A stretch of DNA of 64,000 bases from Butyrivibrio sp. X503 (GTDB lineage Bacteria > Bacillota > Clostridia > Lachnospirales > Lachnospiraceae): NCBI RefSeq assembly GCF_003625475.1, contig NZ_RAIQ01000002.1:62001-126000 (forward strand), given 5' to 3'. Made by a program: the position numbers and the translations under genes. Below are positions 42,164 to 49,845 of the stretch, piece after piece; positions within the stretch are counted from its first letter, which is position 1, and every line of letters begins with the position of its first letter. The notes under the pieces are model-generated. The model had not been told where the DNA came from. It ran no database searches and saw only the letters and a program-made list of their open reading frames with translations.

Positions 42164-43426
42164 TCACATGATTACTGGCTTTAAGCGATATTCGTTCTCA
42201 TAACCCTGCGTGTTTACTATATTGTAAACTCTTCCTGCATATAGACCTTCTTCAAAAAGCCTCATTTGGAGCGGGTTTAGAACATTAGGTGCATCCTTAA
42301 GTCTGTTAAGTACAGGGAGCATTGAATTCTTTTTAAATGCTGACAAAAGATCCTTGGAGGAAGCCTTTTGTCCCAGGATCCTTATGTAGCCTGTGTAGTC
42401 GTCCTCTACATAATCTGCTATGTTTTCCTTTTTGATATCCAGAAGGATATGAATAAGACATCTGCTGATCCTTGAATAGGTGATGTCCTTGGACTTTATC
42501 TTCATGCAAAAGTTCTCGAAGCTTTCATACGAATCAAGATTTTTGAGGATCTTATTTGAGATATCTTGGGTTACATCGACATATTCTTCAAAACCTTTTT
42601 GCGCATCCTTAAGTAGCTTAAATTGCATGATATCAGAGAAATCGTCAGTGCTTACAATTCCTGTGTCATTGGATAAAAGAATATCGAGCGCGCCTTTTGG
42701 GATAGAGCGTTTAAGCATATTTTTAAGCTCTTTCGGTGAAGCGGTGTCAAATATGGCGCTTCTTATCGCCGCCGCGCTCGGGATCTCTGACAGTACTTCC
42801 GACTTGTATTCCTCGCCTTCTCTTTTAACGGTAAAAGGTTTGATCTTACTCTTAAATGTTTTAAGAGCGCGAACATATTCGATGGCAAGGATGTTGTTGG
42901 GCGATGATATGATTTCTTTTAACTTGGTCTTGGTGATCTTGAGTTTATTCTTTTTTATAAATGAATCTTCTTCAAACACGGTCAAAAGAGCTTTCTCACG
43001 TGCAGAAGCAAAAGAAACGCCCTTTTTTAGCTCTTTTGCCAGGGTATCTTTATAGGCATTTGGTTCTTTATTGAGGATCTCTGCGATCGCATTTATTGAA
43101 TCGATATCGCCGCATTCGCTTCCAAAGCACAGATAATCGACTGCGCCAGTTTTATCAAGTATTGAAACCGCGCCTTTGGCAAAAAACTCGGCGCTACCGG
43201 TGCTGTAATAGACCGGTAGCTCAAGAACGAGATCCGCACCGCAGGAGAGTGCCATCTTTGCCCTTGTGAACTTATCGGTGAGAGCAGGGGCTCCTCTTTG
43301 CACAAAATCTCCGCTCATGATAACTATGCATTTATCGGCACCCGTAAGCTCTTTACACTTATTTATTAAATGCAGATGCCCGTTGTGAAAAGGATTAAAT
43401 TCGGCTATAATTCCTATTGTACTCAT
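42164..43426 (-). CDS. tmcAL: tRNA(Met) cytidine acetate ligase
   Basis: Acetylates the wobble cytidine of elongator tRNA-Met using acetate and ATP (TmcAL/YlbM family). 420 residues with the adenylyl-transferase HxGH motif GIIAEFNPFHNGH at the N-terminus, then VIMSGDFVQRG and the LPVYYSTGSAEFFA region, all typical. It uses acetate, and its 5' end abuts the promoter of acetate kinase. The predicted ATG (43424-43426) is directly next to the cre site at 43428. Confidence 0.94.
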   Translation of the reverse strand: MSTIGIIAEFNPFHNGHLHLINKCKELTGADKCIVIMSGDFVQRGAPALTDKFTRAKMALSCGADLVLELPVYYSTGSAEFFAKGAVSILDKTGAVDYLCFGSECGDIDSINAIAEILNKEPNAYKDTLAKELKKGVSFASAREKALLTVFEEDSFIKKNKLKITKTKLKEIISSPNNILAIEYVRALKTFKSKIKPFTVKREGEEYKSEVLSEIPSAAAIRSAIFDTASPKELKNMLKRSIPKGALDILLSNDTGIVSTDDFSDIMQFKLLKDAQKGFEEYVDVTQDISNKILKNLDSYESFENFCMKIKSKDITYSRISRCLIHILLDIKKENIADYVEDDYTGYIRILGQKASSKDLLSAFKKNSMLPVLNRLKDAPNVLNPLQMRLFEEGLYAGRVYNIVNTQGYENEYRLKPVIM

Positions 43427-43427
43427 G

Positions 43428-43441
43428 TGAAAGCGCTTTCA
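43428..43441. promoter_or_regulatory. CcpA-type cre site upstream of ackA and tmcAL
   Basis: TGAAAGCGCTTTCA is a perfect 14-base palindrome that fits the catabolite-response consensus TGWAARCGYTWNCW. It lies 84 bases before the ackA ATG, in the right place for CcpA activation of ackA as known in Bacillus subtilis, and two bases upstream of the tmcAL start. Overlap with a promoter running either way would let it repress instead. Confidence 0.85.
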
Positions 43442-43524
43442 GACAATATAATGATGATGATACTATATCTAACTAATATGATATCATAAATAAAAATAAT
43501 GTACGAAAAGAGGTTACGCTAGCT

Positions 43525-44718
43525 ATGAAAATTCTGGTTATCAATTGTGGAAGCTCATCGCTTAAATTTCAGCTTATCGATTCTGCTTCCGAAGACGTTA
43601 TTTGTAAGGGACTTTGTGAGAGAATCGGTATTGACGGAAGCCGCATAGTATATACTCCCGCCGGTAAGGATAAGATCACAAAGGAAACTCCAATGCCTGA
43701 CCACAACAGAGCTATAGAGCTTGTTATCGATGCTCTTACCAATAAAGAAGACGGTGTTGTTTCTCTTGATGAGATCGGCGCTGTCGGACATCGTATCGTT
43801 CACGGTGGAGAGAAATTCACCAAGTCTGTAGTTATCAATGACGAAGTTATCGCTGCTATCGAAGAAGTCAGCGATCTTGCGCCTCTTCACAATCCTGCCA
43901 ATTTAATCGGTATCAGAGCGTGTCAGAAAGTTATGCCCGGTGTACCTATGGTTGCCGTATTCGACACAGCATTCCATCAGACAATGCCTGAGCAGGCATA
44001 TATTTACGGCCTTCCTTATTCATATTACGAGAAGTACGGAATCCGCAGATACGGTTTCCACGGCACAAGCCATTCTTTCGTAAGCAAGAGAGCGGCAGAG
44101 ATCCTTAATAAGCCCACATCTGACCTTAAGCTTATCGTTTGCCATCTCGGTAACGGTGCTTCACTTTCTGCTGTTGACGGCGGCAAGTGCGTGGATACTT
44201 CAATGGGACTTACTCCTCTTGAGGGACTTATCATGGGAACAAGAACGGGTGACATCGATCCTTCCGTTGTTGAATTCGTTATGAAAAAAGAAAATTCATC
44301 CGTAGCGGACGTCATGAATCTTTTAAATAAAAAGTCAGGTGTATTCGGTCTTTCCAACGACCTTTCATCAGACTTCAGAGATCTTGAGGATGCATATCTT
44401 GCAGGAGACGAGGCAGCAAAGCGCGCAGTTGATGCTTTCGTATACAGAGTGGTTAAATATATCGGCGCATACACTGCAGCTATGGGCCGCGTTGATGCTA
44501 TCTGCTTTACAGCAGGTGTCGGTGAGAACAGCGGCTTTACACGTAAACTTATCTGTGACAAGCTTCAGTTTATCGGAGCTACTCTTAATGATGAAGCCAA
44601 CAAGGTTCGCGGTAAGGAAGAAATAATTTCCGGTGCCGACAGTAAGGTTACTCTTATGGTGGTTCCAACAAATGAGGAGCTTGCCATCGCAAGAGATACT
44701 TACGCACTTTGCAAATAA
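43525..44718 (+). CDS. ackA: Acetate kinase
   Basis: Reversible transfer of phosphate between acetyl phosphate and ADP, giving ATP and acetate at the end of fermentation. A 397-residue ASKHA-fold enzyme with VINCGSSSLKFQL, the FDTAFHQTMPEQAY loop and GTRTGDIDPSV; full length. An AAGAGG ribosome site precedes the ATG. A cre site upstream suggests carbon-catabolite control. No pta gene lies in the window. Confidence 0.97.
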   Translation: MKILVINCGSSSLKFQLIDSASEDVICKGLCERIGIDGSRIVYTPAGKDKITKETPMPDHNRAIELVIDALTNKEDGVVSLDEIGAVGHRIVHGGEKFTKSVVINDEVIAAIEEVSDLAPLHNPANLIGIRACQKVMPGVPMVAVFDTAFHQTMPEQAYIYGLPYSYYEKYGIRRYGFHGTSHSFVSKRAAEILNKPTSDLKLIVCHLGNGASLSAVDGGKCVDTSMGLTPLEGLIMGTRTGDIDPSVVEFVMKKENSSVADVMNLLNKKSGVFGLSNDLSSDFRDLEDAYLAGDEAAKRAVDAFVYRVVKYIGAYTAAMGRVDAICFTAGVGENSGFTRKLICDKLQFIGATLNDEANKVRGKEEIISGADSKVTLMVVPTNEELAIARDTYALCK

Positions 44719-44737
44719 TACGGAGCTTTAATTATTT

Positions 44738-46438
44738 ATGAATCATAAAAAGAAAAGATATCTTTCGATCACACTTATCAGCTTAGTATTCTTCCTTGCT
44801 TGCGTATTACTCGGAAGACTTAAGTATTCGACCAATGACGATACTATAATGAATCTTATTTCCGCAGGCGCTTTTGGCGGTGAATCGCAGTATCTTGTTT
44901 ACAACAATATTATTTTCGGATACATACTTAAGGTTTTATATACCGTGATACCCGGTGTTAACTGGTATCTTTGGTCGTATCTTATCTTTAATCTGTTGTC
45001 GGTTATAGCAATAAGCGCTGTTATTACGGAAGGCTTTTCGCTTTCCGTCACCGCTTTTGTGACAACGGCACTGAATATGATTTTTGCTTATGATTTTTAT
45101 ACGGAGATTCAGTTTACACAGAGCTCTTCATTCTATGCGATAGCCGGCGGCATCATTCTTTTTTCCATGATCATCAGGAAAAAGAGGAATATTCCGGGCA
45201 TTATTGTCGCTACGATCTTTGTATCAATGGGAGTTATGGCAAGAGCGGCCGGAGCGGGGATCGTGCTTCCCTTCCTTGGAACCGCTTGCCTGTTTATCCC
45301 TTGCTTTTTCAAAAAAGAGCTTAAGAATGCGCTTATTACATTTGCACTGCCTCTTGCAGCGGTAGTCATATGTCTTTTGGCTAATTTCTATGCTTATTAC
45401 GTAAATCCCGATTGGAAGTATTTTTCCGAGTGGAATAACATCATGGTCGAGAAATGCGATCACGGTAACTACAATTTTAATTGGGATAAAGAGGCTTATC
45501 TTGAGGCCGGATTTACAGAGACTGATTTCCAGCTGCTTGATATGTGGGTCTGGAACGATACAGAGTATTTTAATCTTGATAAGCTAAGGACAATGCAGGA
45601 GATCGGTGAGGGCACGAGGAAAGATAAGCTTAGACTCGATCCCGAAGTATTTAAGTATACATTCCAAAAGCTTGCGGAGTCGCCAAGATACGGTGCGAGC
45701 CCTGTTGTCTTTGTGCTTTTGGTTTTGACCTCACTTATTTTCTTTAAAAAGAGATACAAGCTACTTGTGCTTATACAGACTCTGTGGGTGTTTGTTTTGT
45801 ACTACGTACTTACATGCTCCAAGAGAATAATGTGGCGTGTTGAGAGTGGAATATGGCTTTCGGCTATATTGTTTACCGTGCTTTTTATTATAGGAACACG
45901 TGCATACAAGGACAGCGCATTATACAAGCTTTATGACAGATTCAGAAAAGGCTTTGCGATCGCAGCACTCGCTGTCTCTGTTATAGCCGTAGCAGTGTTT
46001 GGCTGCGGACAGTTTAGCTATTTTATAAATGAGAAGAACGGTCATATTGCGGAAGAACCCGATCCGACCTATGAAAAGGTTAAAGCAATAACCGAAAGAG
46101 AAGGCTTTTATATCGTTGATGTCGATACTACTTACGGTGATCTGTGCGGAGCCAGGAACATCTTTGATATCGACAGGAAATATCTTGATTACTATGAGAA
46201 TTTCTGCCAGATAGGCGGATGGATCCAGCCTTCGCCGATAGGTCTTTATCATGCCAATCTTAATGATATAGACAATCCTATAAAGTCTTTGATCGAAAGA
46301 GATGATGTTTTTTATGTAGGAGGCGGTGAGAGAGCGGGTTATCTGTATGTATTTTTAAATGAAAAATACGGACCCGGTATCAACATGGAGATGGTTGATG
46401 AAGTTTGCGGTGCGCCTGTTTGGAGATACTTTAGATAA
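44738..46438 (+). CDS. Polytopic membrane protein, glycosyltransferase-like, function unknown
   Basis: A 566-residue integral membrane protein with about ten to twelve hydrophobic segments. The N-terminal loop after the first helix holds Asp pairs (STNDDTIMNLIS), and a long extracytoplasmic loop lies mid-protein (about 215-310) rich in Trp, Tyr, Asp and Glu. The layout recalls GT-C-type glycosyltransferases of cell-surface glycan assembly, but I do not see a decisive motif. It is 19 bases after ackA with a weak GGAG, so read-through expression from ackA is likely. Confidence 0.65.
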   Translation: MNHKKKRYLSITLISLVFFLACVLLGRLKYSTNDDTIMNLISAGAFGGESQYLVYNNIIFGYILKVLYTVIPGVNWYLWSYLIFNLLSVIAISAVITEGFSLSVTAFVTTALNMIFAYDFYTEIQFTQSSSFYAIAGGIILFSMIIRKKRNIPGIIVATIFVSMGVMARAAGAGIVLPFLGTACLFIPCFFKKELKNALITFALPLAAVVICLLANFYAYYVNPDWKYFSEWNNIMVEKCDHGNYNFNWDKEAYLEAGFTETDFQLLDMWVWNDTEYFNLDKLRTMQEIGEGTRKDKLRLDPEVFKYTFQKLAESPRYGASPVVFVLLVLTSLIFFKKRYKLLVLIQTLWVFVLYYVLTCSKRIMWRVESGIWLSAILFTVLFIIGTRAYKDSALYKLYDRFRKGFAIAALAVSVIAVAVFGCGQFSYFINEKNGHIAEEPDPTYEKVKAITEREGFYIVDVDTTYGDLCGARNIFDIDRKYLDYYENFCQIGGWIQPSPIGLYHANLNDIDNPIKSLIERDDVFYVGGGERAGYLYVFLNEKYGPGINMEMVDEVCGAPVWRYFR

Positions 46439-46468
46439 AAATGTTTTGGCTTAAAGCAAGGTGTTTTT

Positions 46469-47329
46469 ATGAAGGAGCTTAATTCTTGTAAGGCTGCCAT
46501 GGCCGAATGTATTCAAAATAAGTATTTCAGCATCGCTCATCTTTATAAGGATGAAAAGGCGATGGAGATGCATATACATGACTGCTACGAGGTTTATTAT
46601 TCGATATCGGGAGGTAAACAGTTCCTTATCGATAATAAGCTTTATGACATTGAGCCCGGAGATATCTTCCTTATAAGTCAATATGATTCTCATTATCTTA
46701 CCCAGATAGACAAGGAACTTCACGAGAGGATCGTTATAATGATCGATCCGGATTTTATGAAGAGCATATCAAGTGACGAAACGGATATTGACGCCTGCTT
46801 TCATAAAAGAAATGAGGATTTTTCTCATAGGATCAGACTGTCGCAGGAGCAGCAAAAGAGATTTCTTTATTTTGTGAATAAGATACTGACAAGCAACGGT
46901 TACGGGCACGACCTTCTTGAAAAGGCAACATTTACCGAGCTGTTTGTACTCATTAATCAAATAGTTGATGCTGGAGAGAAGGACTATTTTGAGGACAGGC
47001 CCACAAGATATAACGAACAGGTTGACGCCATTCTTTCTTATATCAATAACAATATTACCGAGCCGCTCAGTATAGGGGATCTGGCCAAGCAGTTTTATAT
47101 AAGTGAATCTTATATTTGCAGAATTTTTAAGTCTGCGACGGGAACTACCATAAATAAATACCTCACGGCGCGCAGGATTTCGATCGCCAAGTCGCTTCTT
47201 GCAGAGGGACGCGGGGTCAGTCAGACGTATGAAGAATGCGGTTTTTCAGATTACAGCAACTTTTTGAAAGCATTTACCAAATCGGTTGGTATTTCGCCCA
47301 AGAAGTATTCGCAGAACTGCAACAGATAG
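46469..47329 (+). CDS. AraC-family transcriptional regulator with cupin N-terminus
   Basis: 286 residues: an N-terminal cupin-like sensing domain (MHIHDCYEVYYSISG, then an IEPGDIFLIS turn) and a C-terminal double helix-turn-helix (about 185-286) with SESYICRIFKSATG and CGFSDYSNFLKAF. The cupin pattern is typical of sugar-responsive regulators. The target is unknown; neither neighbour is a sugar gene. It sits 30 bases after the membrane protein. Confidence 0.92.
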   Translation: MKELNSCKAAMAECIQNKYFSIAHLYKDEKAMEMHIHDCYEVYYSISGGKQFLIDNKLYDIEPGDIFLISQYDSHYLTQIDKELHERIVIMIDPDFMKSISSDETDIDACFHKRNEDFSHRIRLSQEQQKRFLYFVNKILTSNGYGHDLLEKATFTELFVLINQIVDAGEKDYFEDRPTRYNEQVDAILSYINNNITEPLSIGDLAKQFYISESYICRIFKSATGTTINKYLTARRISIAKSLLAEGRGVSQTYEECGFSDYSNFLKAFTKSVGISPKKYSQNCNR

Positions 47330-47343
47330 CGCGAAAAAAACTG

Positions 47344-47372
47344 TTGACAAATCTATTTGGCGTAAGTATACT
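47344..47372 (+). promoter_or_regulatory. Strong promoter of rpmF
   Basis: TTGACA (47344-47349) and TATACT (47367-47372) with a 17-base spacer, about 90 bases before the rpmF ATG. A small inverted repeat TTAG-GTATG-CTAA follows at the start region. Confidence 0.85.
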
Positions 47373-47461
47373 ACTTAGGTATGCTAATGAATAAACGTAA
47401 ACAATTGCCTTAAAACACAGGCAGTTTCTTATACGGTTACTGGTAAGGAGGTGTTACTCAA

Positions 47462-47644
47462 ATGTCAATCTGCCCTAAGAATAAATCATCAAAAGGCCAC
47501 AGAGATCAGAGAAGAGCTAACTGGAAAATGACAGCTCCCACTTTGGTTAAGTGCAGTCATTGCGGCGCTCTTATGCAGCCTCACATGGCATGCAAGAAGT
47601 GCGGCTATTATAACAAGAAGAGCATCATTGAAGCTGAGGCTTGA
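47462..47644 (+). CDS. rpmF: Ribosomal protein L32
   Basis: A 60-residue large-subunit protein. The N-terminus MSICPKNKSSKGHRDQRRAN is diagnostic, and a zinc ribbon follows with CSHCG and CKKCGY, the zinc-binding (C+) form. A strong RBS, TAAGGAGGTG, lies before the ATG. The DUF177/yceD gene that usually precedes rpmF is absent; an AraC gene takes that place. Confidence 0.98.
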   Translation: MSICPKNKSSKGHRDQRRANWKMTAPTLVKCSHCGALMQPHMACKKCGYYNKKSIIEAEA

Positions 47645-47681
47645 TATACTTTTGGTATAACCTCATATTTCAGAATTTTAG

Positions 47682-47716
47682 AGGCTTTCCGGCTATGTCG
47701 GAAAGCCTTGATTTTT
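47682..47716 (+). terminator. Intrinsic terminator of rpmF
   Basis: A 10-base-pair stem (AGGCTTTCCG with complement), a 7-base loop and a tail TTGATTTTT. It separates rpmF from plsX, which then needs its own promoter. Confidence 0.85.
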
Positions 47717-47736
47717 GTATTTTACTCTAGTATATT
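47708..47736 (+). promoter_or_regulatory. Possible promoter of plsX
   Basis: TTGATT (47708-47713) and TATATT (47731-47736) with a 17-base spacer; the -35 would lie in the tail of the rpmF terminator. The region CTAGTATATTAG (47727-47738) is a near palindrome. Only moderate evidence. Confidence 0.4.
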
Positions 47737-47770
47737 AGAATAAGTTTATAATTGATGGGAGGTCCCGTAT

Positions 47771-48781
47771 ATGTCGGAACTTATTAGAGTTGCGGTCGAT
47801 GCTATGGGAGGTGATAATGCACCTGTATCCACTGTCAAGGGAGCTGTTGATGCTGTAGCGGAAGCTGCTAATCTCAAAGTTTTTCTTGTCGGTAAGGAAG
47901 AGGTCGTTAACAAGGAACTGGCTAAGTACAGCTATGACAAGAACAGACTTGAAGTAATTAATGCCACTGAAGAGATTGAGATGGCTGAGCCCCCTGTAAT
48001 GGCAATCAGAACCAAGAAAGATTCATCGATCGTTAAGGCGATGTATATGGTCAATCATGGTGAAGCCGATGCGTATGTATCCGCAGGAAGTACAGGAGCC
48101 ACACTTGTCGGAGGACAGGTTATCGTCGGAAGACTTAAGGGTGTTGACAGAGCACCGCTTGCACCGATCATTCCTACGGAAAAAGGTAATTCGCTGCTTA
48201 TCGATTGCGGAGCCAATGTTGATGCAAGATCCAATCATCTTGTTCAGTTCGCCAAGATGGGAACCGTTTATATGGAGAATATCATGGGCGTAAAGAATCC
48301 TACGGTTGCGATCGTTAATATCGGAGCCGAGGAAGAGAAGGGTAATGCACTTGTAAAAGAGACATTCCCGCTTCTTAAGAATTGTCCCGATATCAACTTT
48401 ATCGGAAGTATAGAGGCCAGGGATATTCCCGCAGGTTACGCCGATGTAATCGTCTGCGAGGCATTTACGGGTAACGTTATTATCAAGATGTACGAGGGTG
48501 TTGCCAAATCCCTTATGAATGTGCTCAAGAAGAGCCTTATGTCAAGTCTTAAGACTAAGATAGGAGCTCTTTTGATCAAAAAGGATCTTAAGAAATCTCT
48601 TGGTAATTACAGCCTTGATCAGTACGGCGGAGCACCAATGCTCGGACTAAAAGGCCTTGTTGTTAAGACTCACGGAAGCAGCACTGATGTCGAGATCAAG
48701 AATTCGATATTACAGTGCGTGACATTCACGGAGCAAAAAATTACAGAAAAAATCAGTGCTAAGCTTTCGCAAGAAAATTGA
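47771..48781 (+). CDS. plsX: Phosphate acyltransferase
   Basis: Converts acyl-ACP to acyl phosphate, the start of phosphatidic acid synthesis with PlsY. 336 residues with the typical VAVDAMGGDNAP opening, AEPPVMAIRTKKDSS, SAGSTGATLVGG and GFTGNV-type text (here FTGNVIIKM). Normal length. GGGAGG precedes the ATG. It is next to acpP, as in most Firmicutes. Confidence 0.97.
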   Translation: MSELIRVAVDAMGGDNAPVSTVKGAVDAVAEAANLKVFLVGKEEVVNKELAKYSYDKNRLEVINATEEIEMAEPPVMAIRTKKDSSIVKAMYMVNHGEADAYVSAGSTGATLVGGQVIVGRLKGVDRAPLAPIIPTEKGNSLLIDCGANVDARSNHLVQFAKMGTVYMENIMGVKNPTVAIVNIGAEEEKGNALVKETFPLLKNCPDINFIGSIEARDIPAGYADVIVCEAFTGNVIIKMYEGVAKSLMNVLKKSLMSSLKTKIGALLIKKDLKKSLGNYSLDQYGGAPMLGLKGLVVKTHGSSTDVEIKNSILQCVTFTEQKITEKISAKLSQEN

Positions 48782-48839
48782 CGCATTGGTCAAATATATG
48801 CTATATATTTAATACTGCTGTGCAGTGGAGGTAGGAAAT

Positions 48840-49076
48840 ATGGAATTTGAAAAATTGAAAGAAGTTATTGCGAATGTTCTCAATGTTGATCCTGAGGAGA
48901 TCAAGATGGAAACAACATTTACAGAGGACCTTGGGGCTGATTCACTCGATCTTTTCCAGATCATCATGGGACTTGAGGATGAGTTTGATGTTCAGATCGA
49001 TCCCGAGAAGACTGAGAATATCAAGACAGTCGGAGAAGCAGTAGAGCTTTTAAAGACAGCCATTACAAATAAATAA
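48840..49076 (+). CDS. acpP: Acyl carrier protein
   Basis: 78 residues from ATG 48840 (RBS GGAGGTAGG; the in-frame start at 48825 lies before that site). A four-helix carrier whose Ser35 in GADSLDLFQ receives the 4'-phosphopantetheine arm. Acidic, normal length. It serves fatty acid synthesis and supplies plsX just upstream. Confidence 0.97.
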   Translation: MEFEKLKEVIANVLNVDPEEIKMETTFTEDLGADSLDLFQIIMGLEDEFDVQIDPEKTENIKTVGEAVELLKTAITNK

Positions 49077-49101
49077 GCTGTAAAACAATACACCGGAGTT
49101 T

Positions 49102-49134
49102 AGTGGGGCAGAATCATACTGCCTCACTTTTGTT
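49102..49134 (+). terminator. Intrinsic terminator of acpP
   Basis: A GTGGGGCAG/CTGCCTCAC stem with one G-U pair, a 7-base loop and a tail TTTTGTT. It separates acpP from rnc. Confidence 0.75.
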
Positions 49135-49149
49135 AAGTAAGGAATATAT

Positions 49150-49845
49150 ATGCTAAGTGAGAATGATATAAGTAAGTTTGAGGGCCTGATCGGATACACA
49201 TTTAAAGATAAGAATCTTCTGATCCAGGCATTTACACACAGTTCTTTTGTTAATGAGCAGCGTATCAACAAAAAGCCGGATTACGAGCGCCTTGAGTTTT
49301 TGGGAGATGCCGTTCTCGAGATGATCTCAAGTGAATTTTTATATAAGACTTATCCCGATAAAAAAGAGGGTGAGATGTCCAAGATACGTGCTTCGCTTGT
49401 ATGCGAGCCTGCTCTTTCTTATGATGCGGGACAACTTGATATTAAGAGCTATATTCAGCTTGGAAAGGGCGAGGAGCACACCGGCGGTCGTAACAAGGAT
49501 TCTATAATTGCCGATGTTGTAGAGGCTGTTATCGGAGCTCTTTTCCTTGACGGAGGACTTTCCGAAGCCAAGCGCTTTATTGACAAATATATACTTACAA
49601 ACACCGAAAGTTTGGAGAAATACAGGGACAGCAAGTCTCAACTTCAGGAACTTGCCCAGAGTATGAAGCACAAAGAAATAAGGTATGAAATTTGTGGCGA
49701 AGATGGTCCCGAACATGATAAAATATTCAAGGTGCGCGTTTACGTTGCAGATAAGATTATGGGAGAGGGGACAGGAAAAACCAAGAAGGCTGCTGAGCAG
49801 AATGCGGCTTATCAGGCAATTCTTGTTTTGCGCGATTCAAAATAA
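49150..49845 (+). CDS. rnc: Ribonuclease III
   Basis: A 231-residue double-stranded RNA endonuclease for rRNA and mRNA processing. The catalytic signature ERLEFLGDAVLE is near residue 40, and the second acidic site DVVEAVIGALFLD follows. The C-terminal dsRNA-binding domain has KKAAEQNAA. Normal length. It ends in TAATG overlap with smc. Confidence 0.97.
   Translation: MLSENDISKFEGLIGYTFKDKNLLIQAFTHSSFVNEQRINKKPDYERLEFLGDAVLEMISSEFLYKTYPDKKEGEMSKIRASLVCEPALSYDAGQLDIKSYIQLGKGEEHTGGRNKDSIIADVVEAVIGALFLDGGLSEAKRFIDKYILTNTESLEKYRDSKSQLQELAQSMKHKEIRYEICGEDGPEHDKIFKVRVYVADKIMGEGTGKTKKAAEQNAAYQAILVLRDSK

Noticed and set aside
47370..47395. FapR-like operator at rpmF/plsX
   Set aside because: TTAG-GTATG-CTAA has short arms and a 5-base spacer, not the FapR spacing, and the plsX near-palindrome does not share it; too weak to call.
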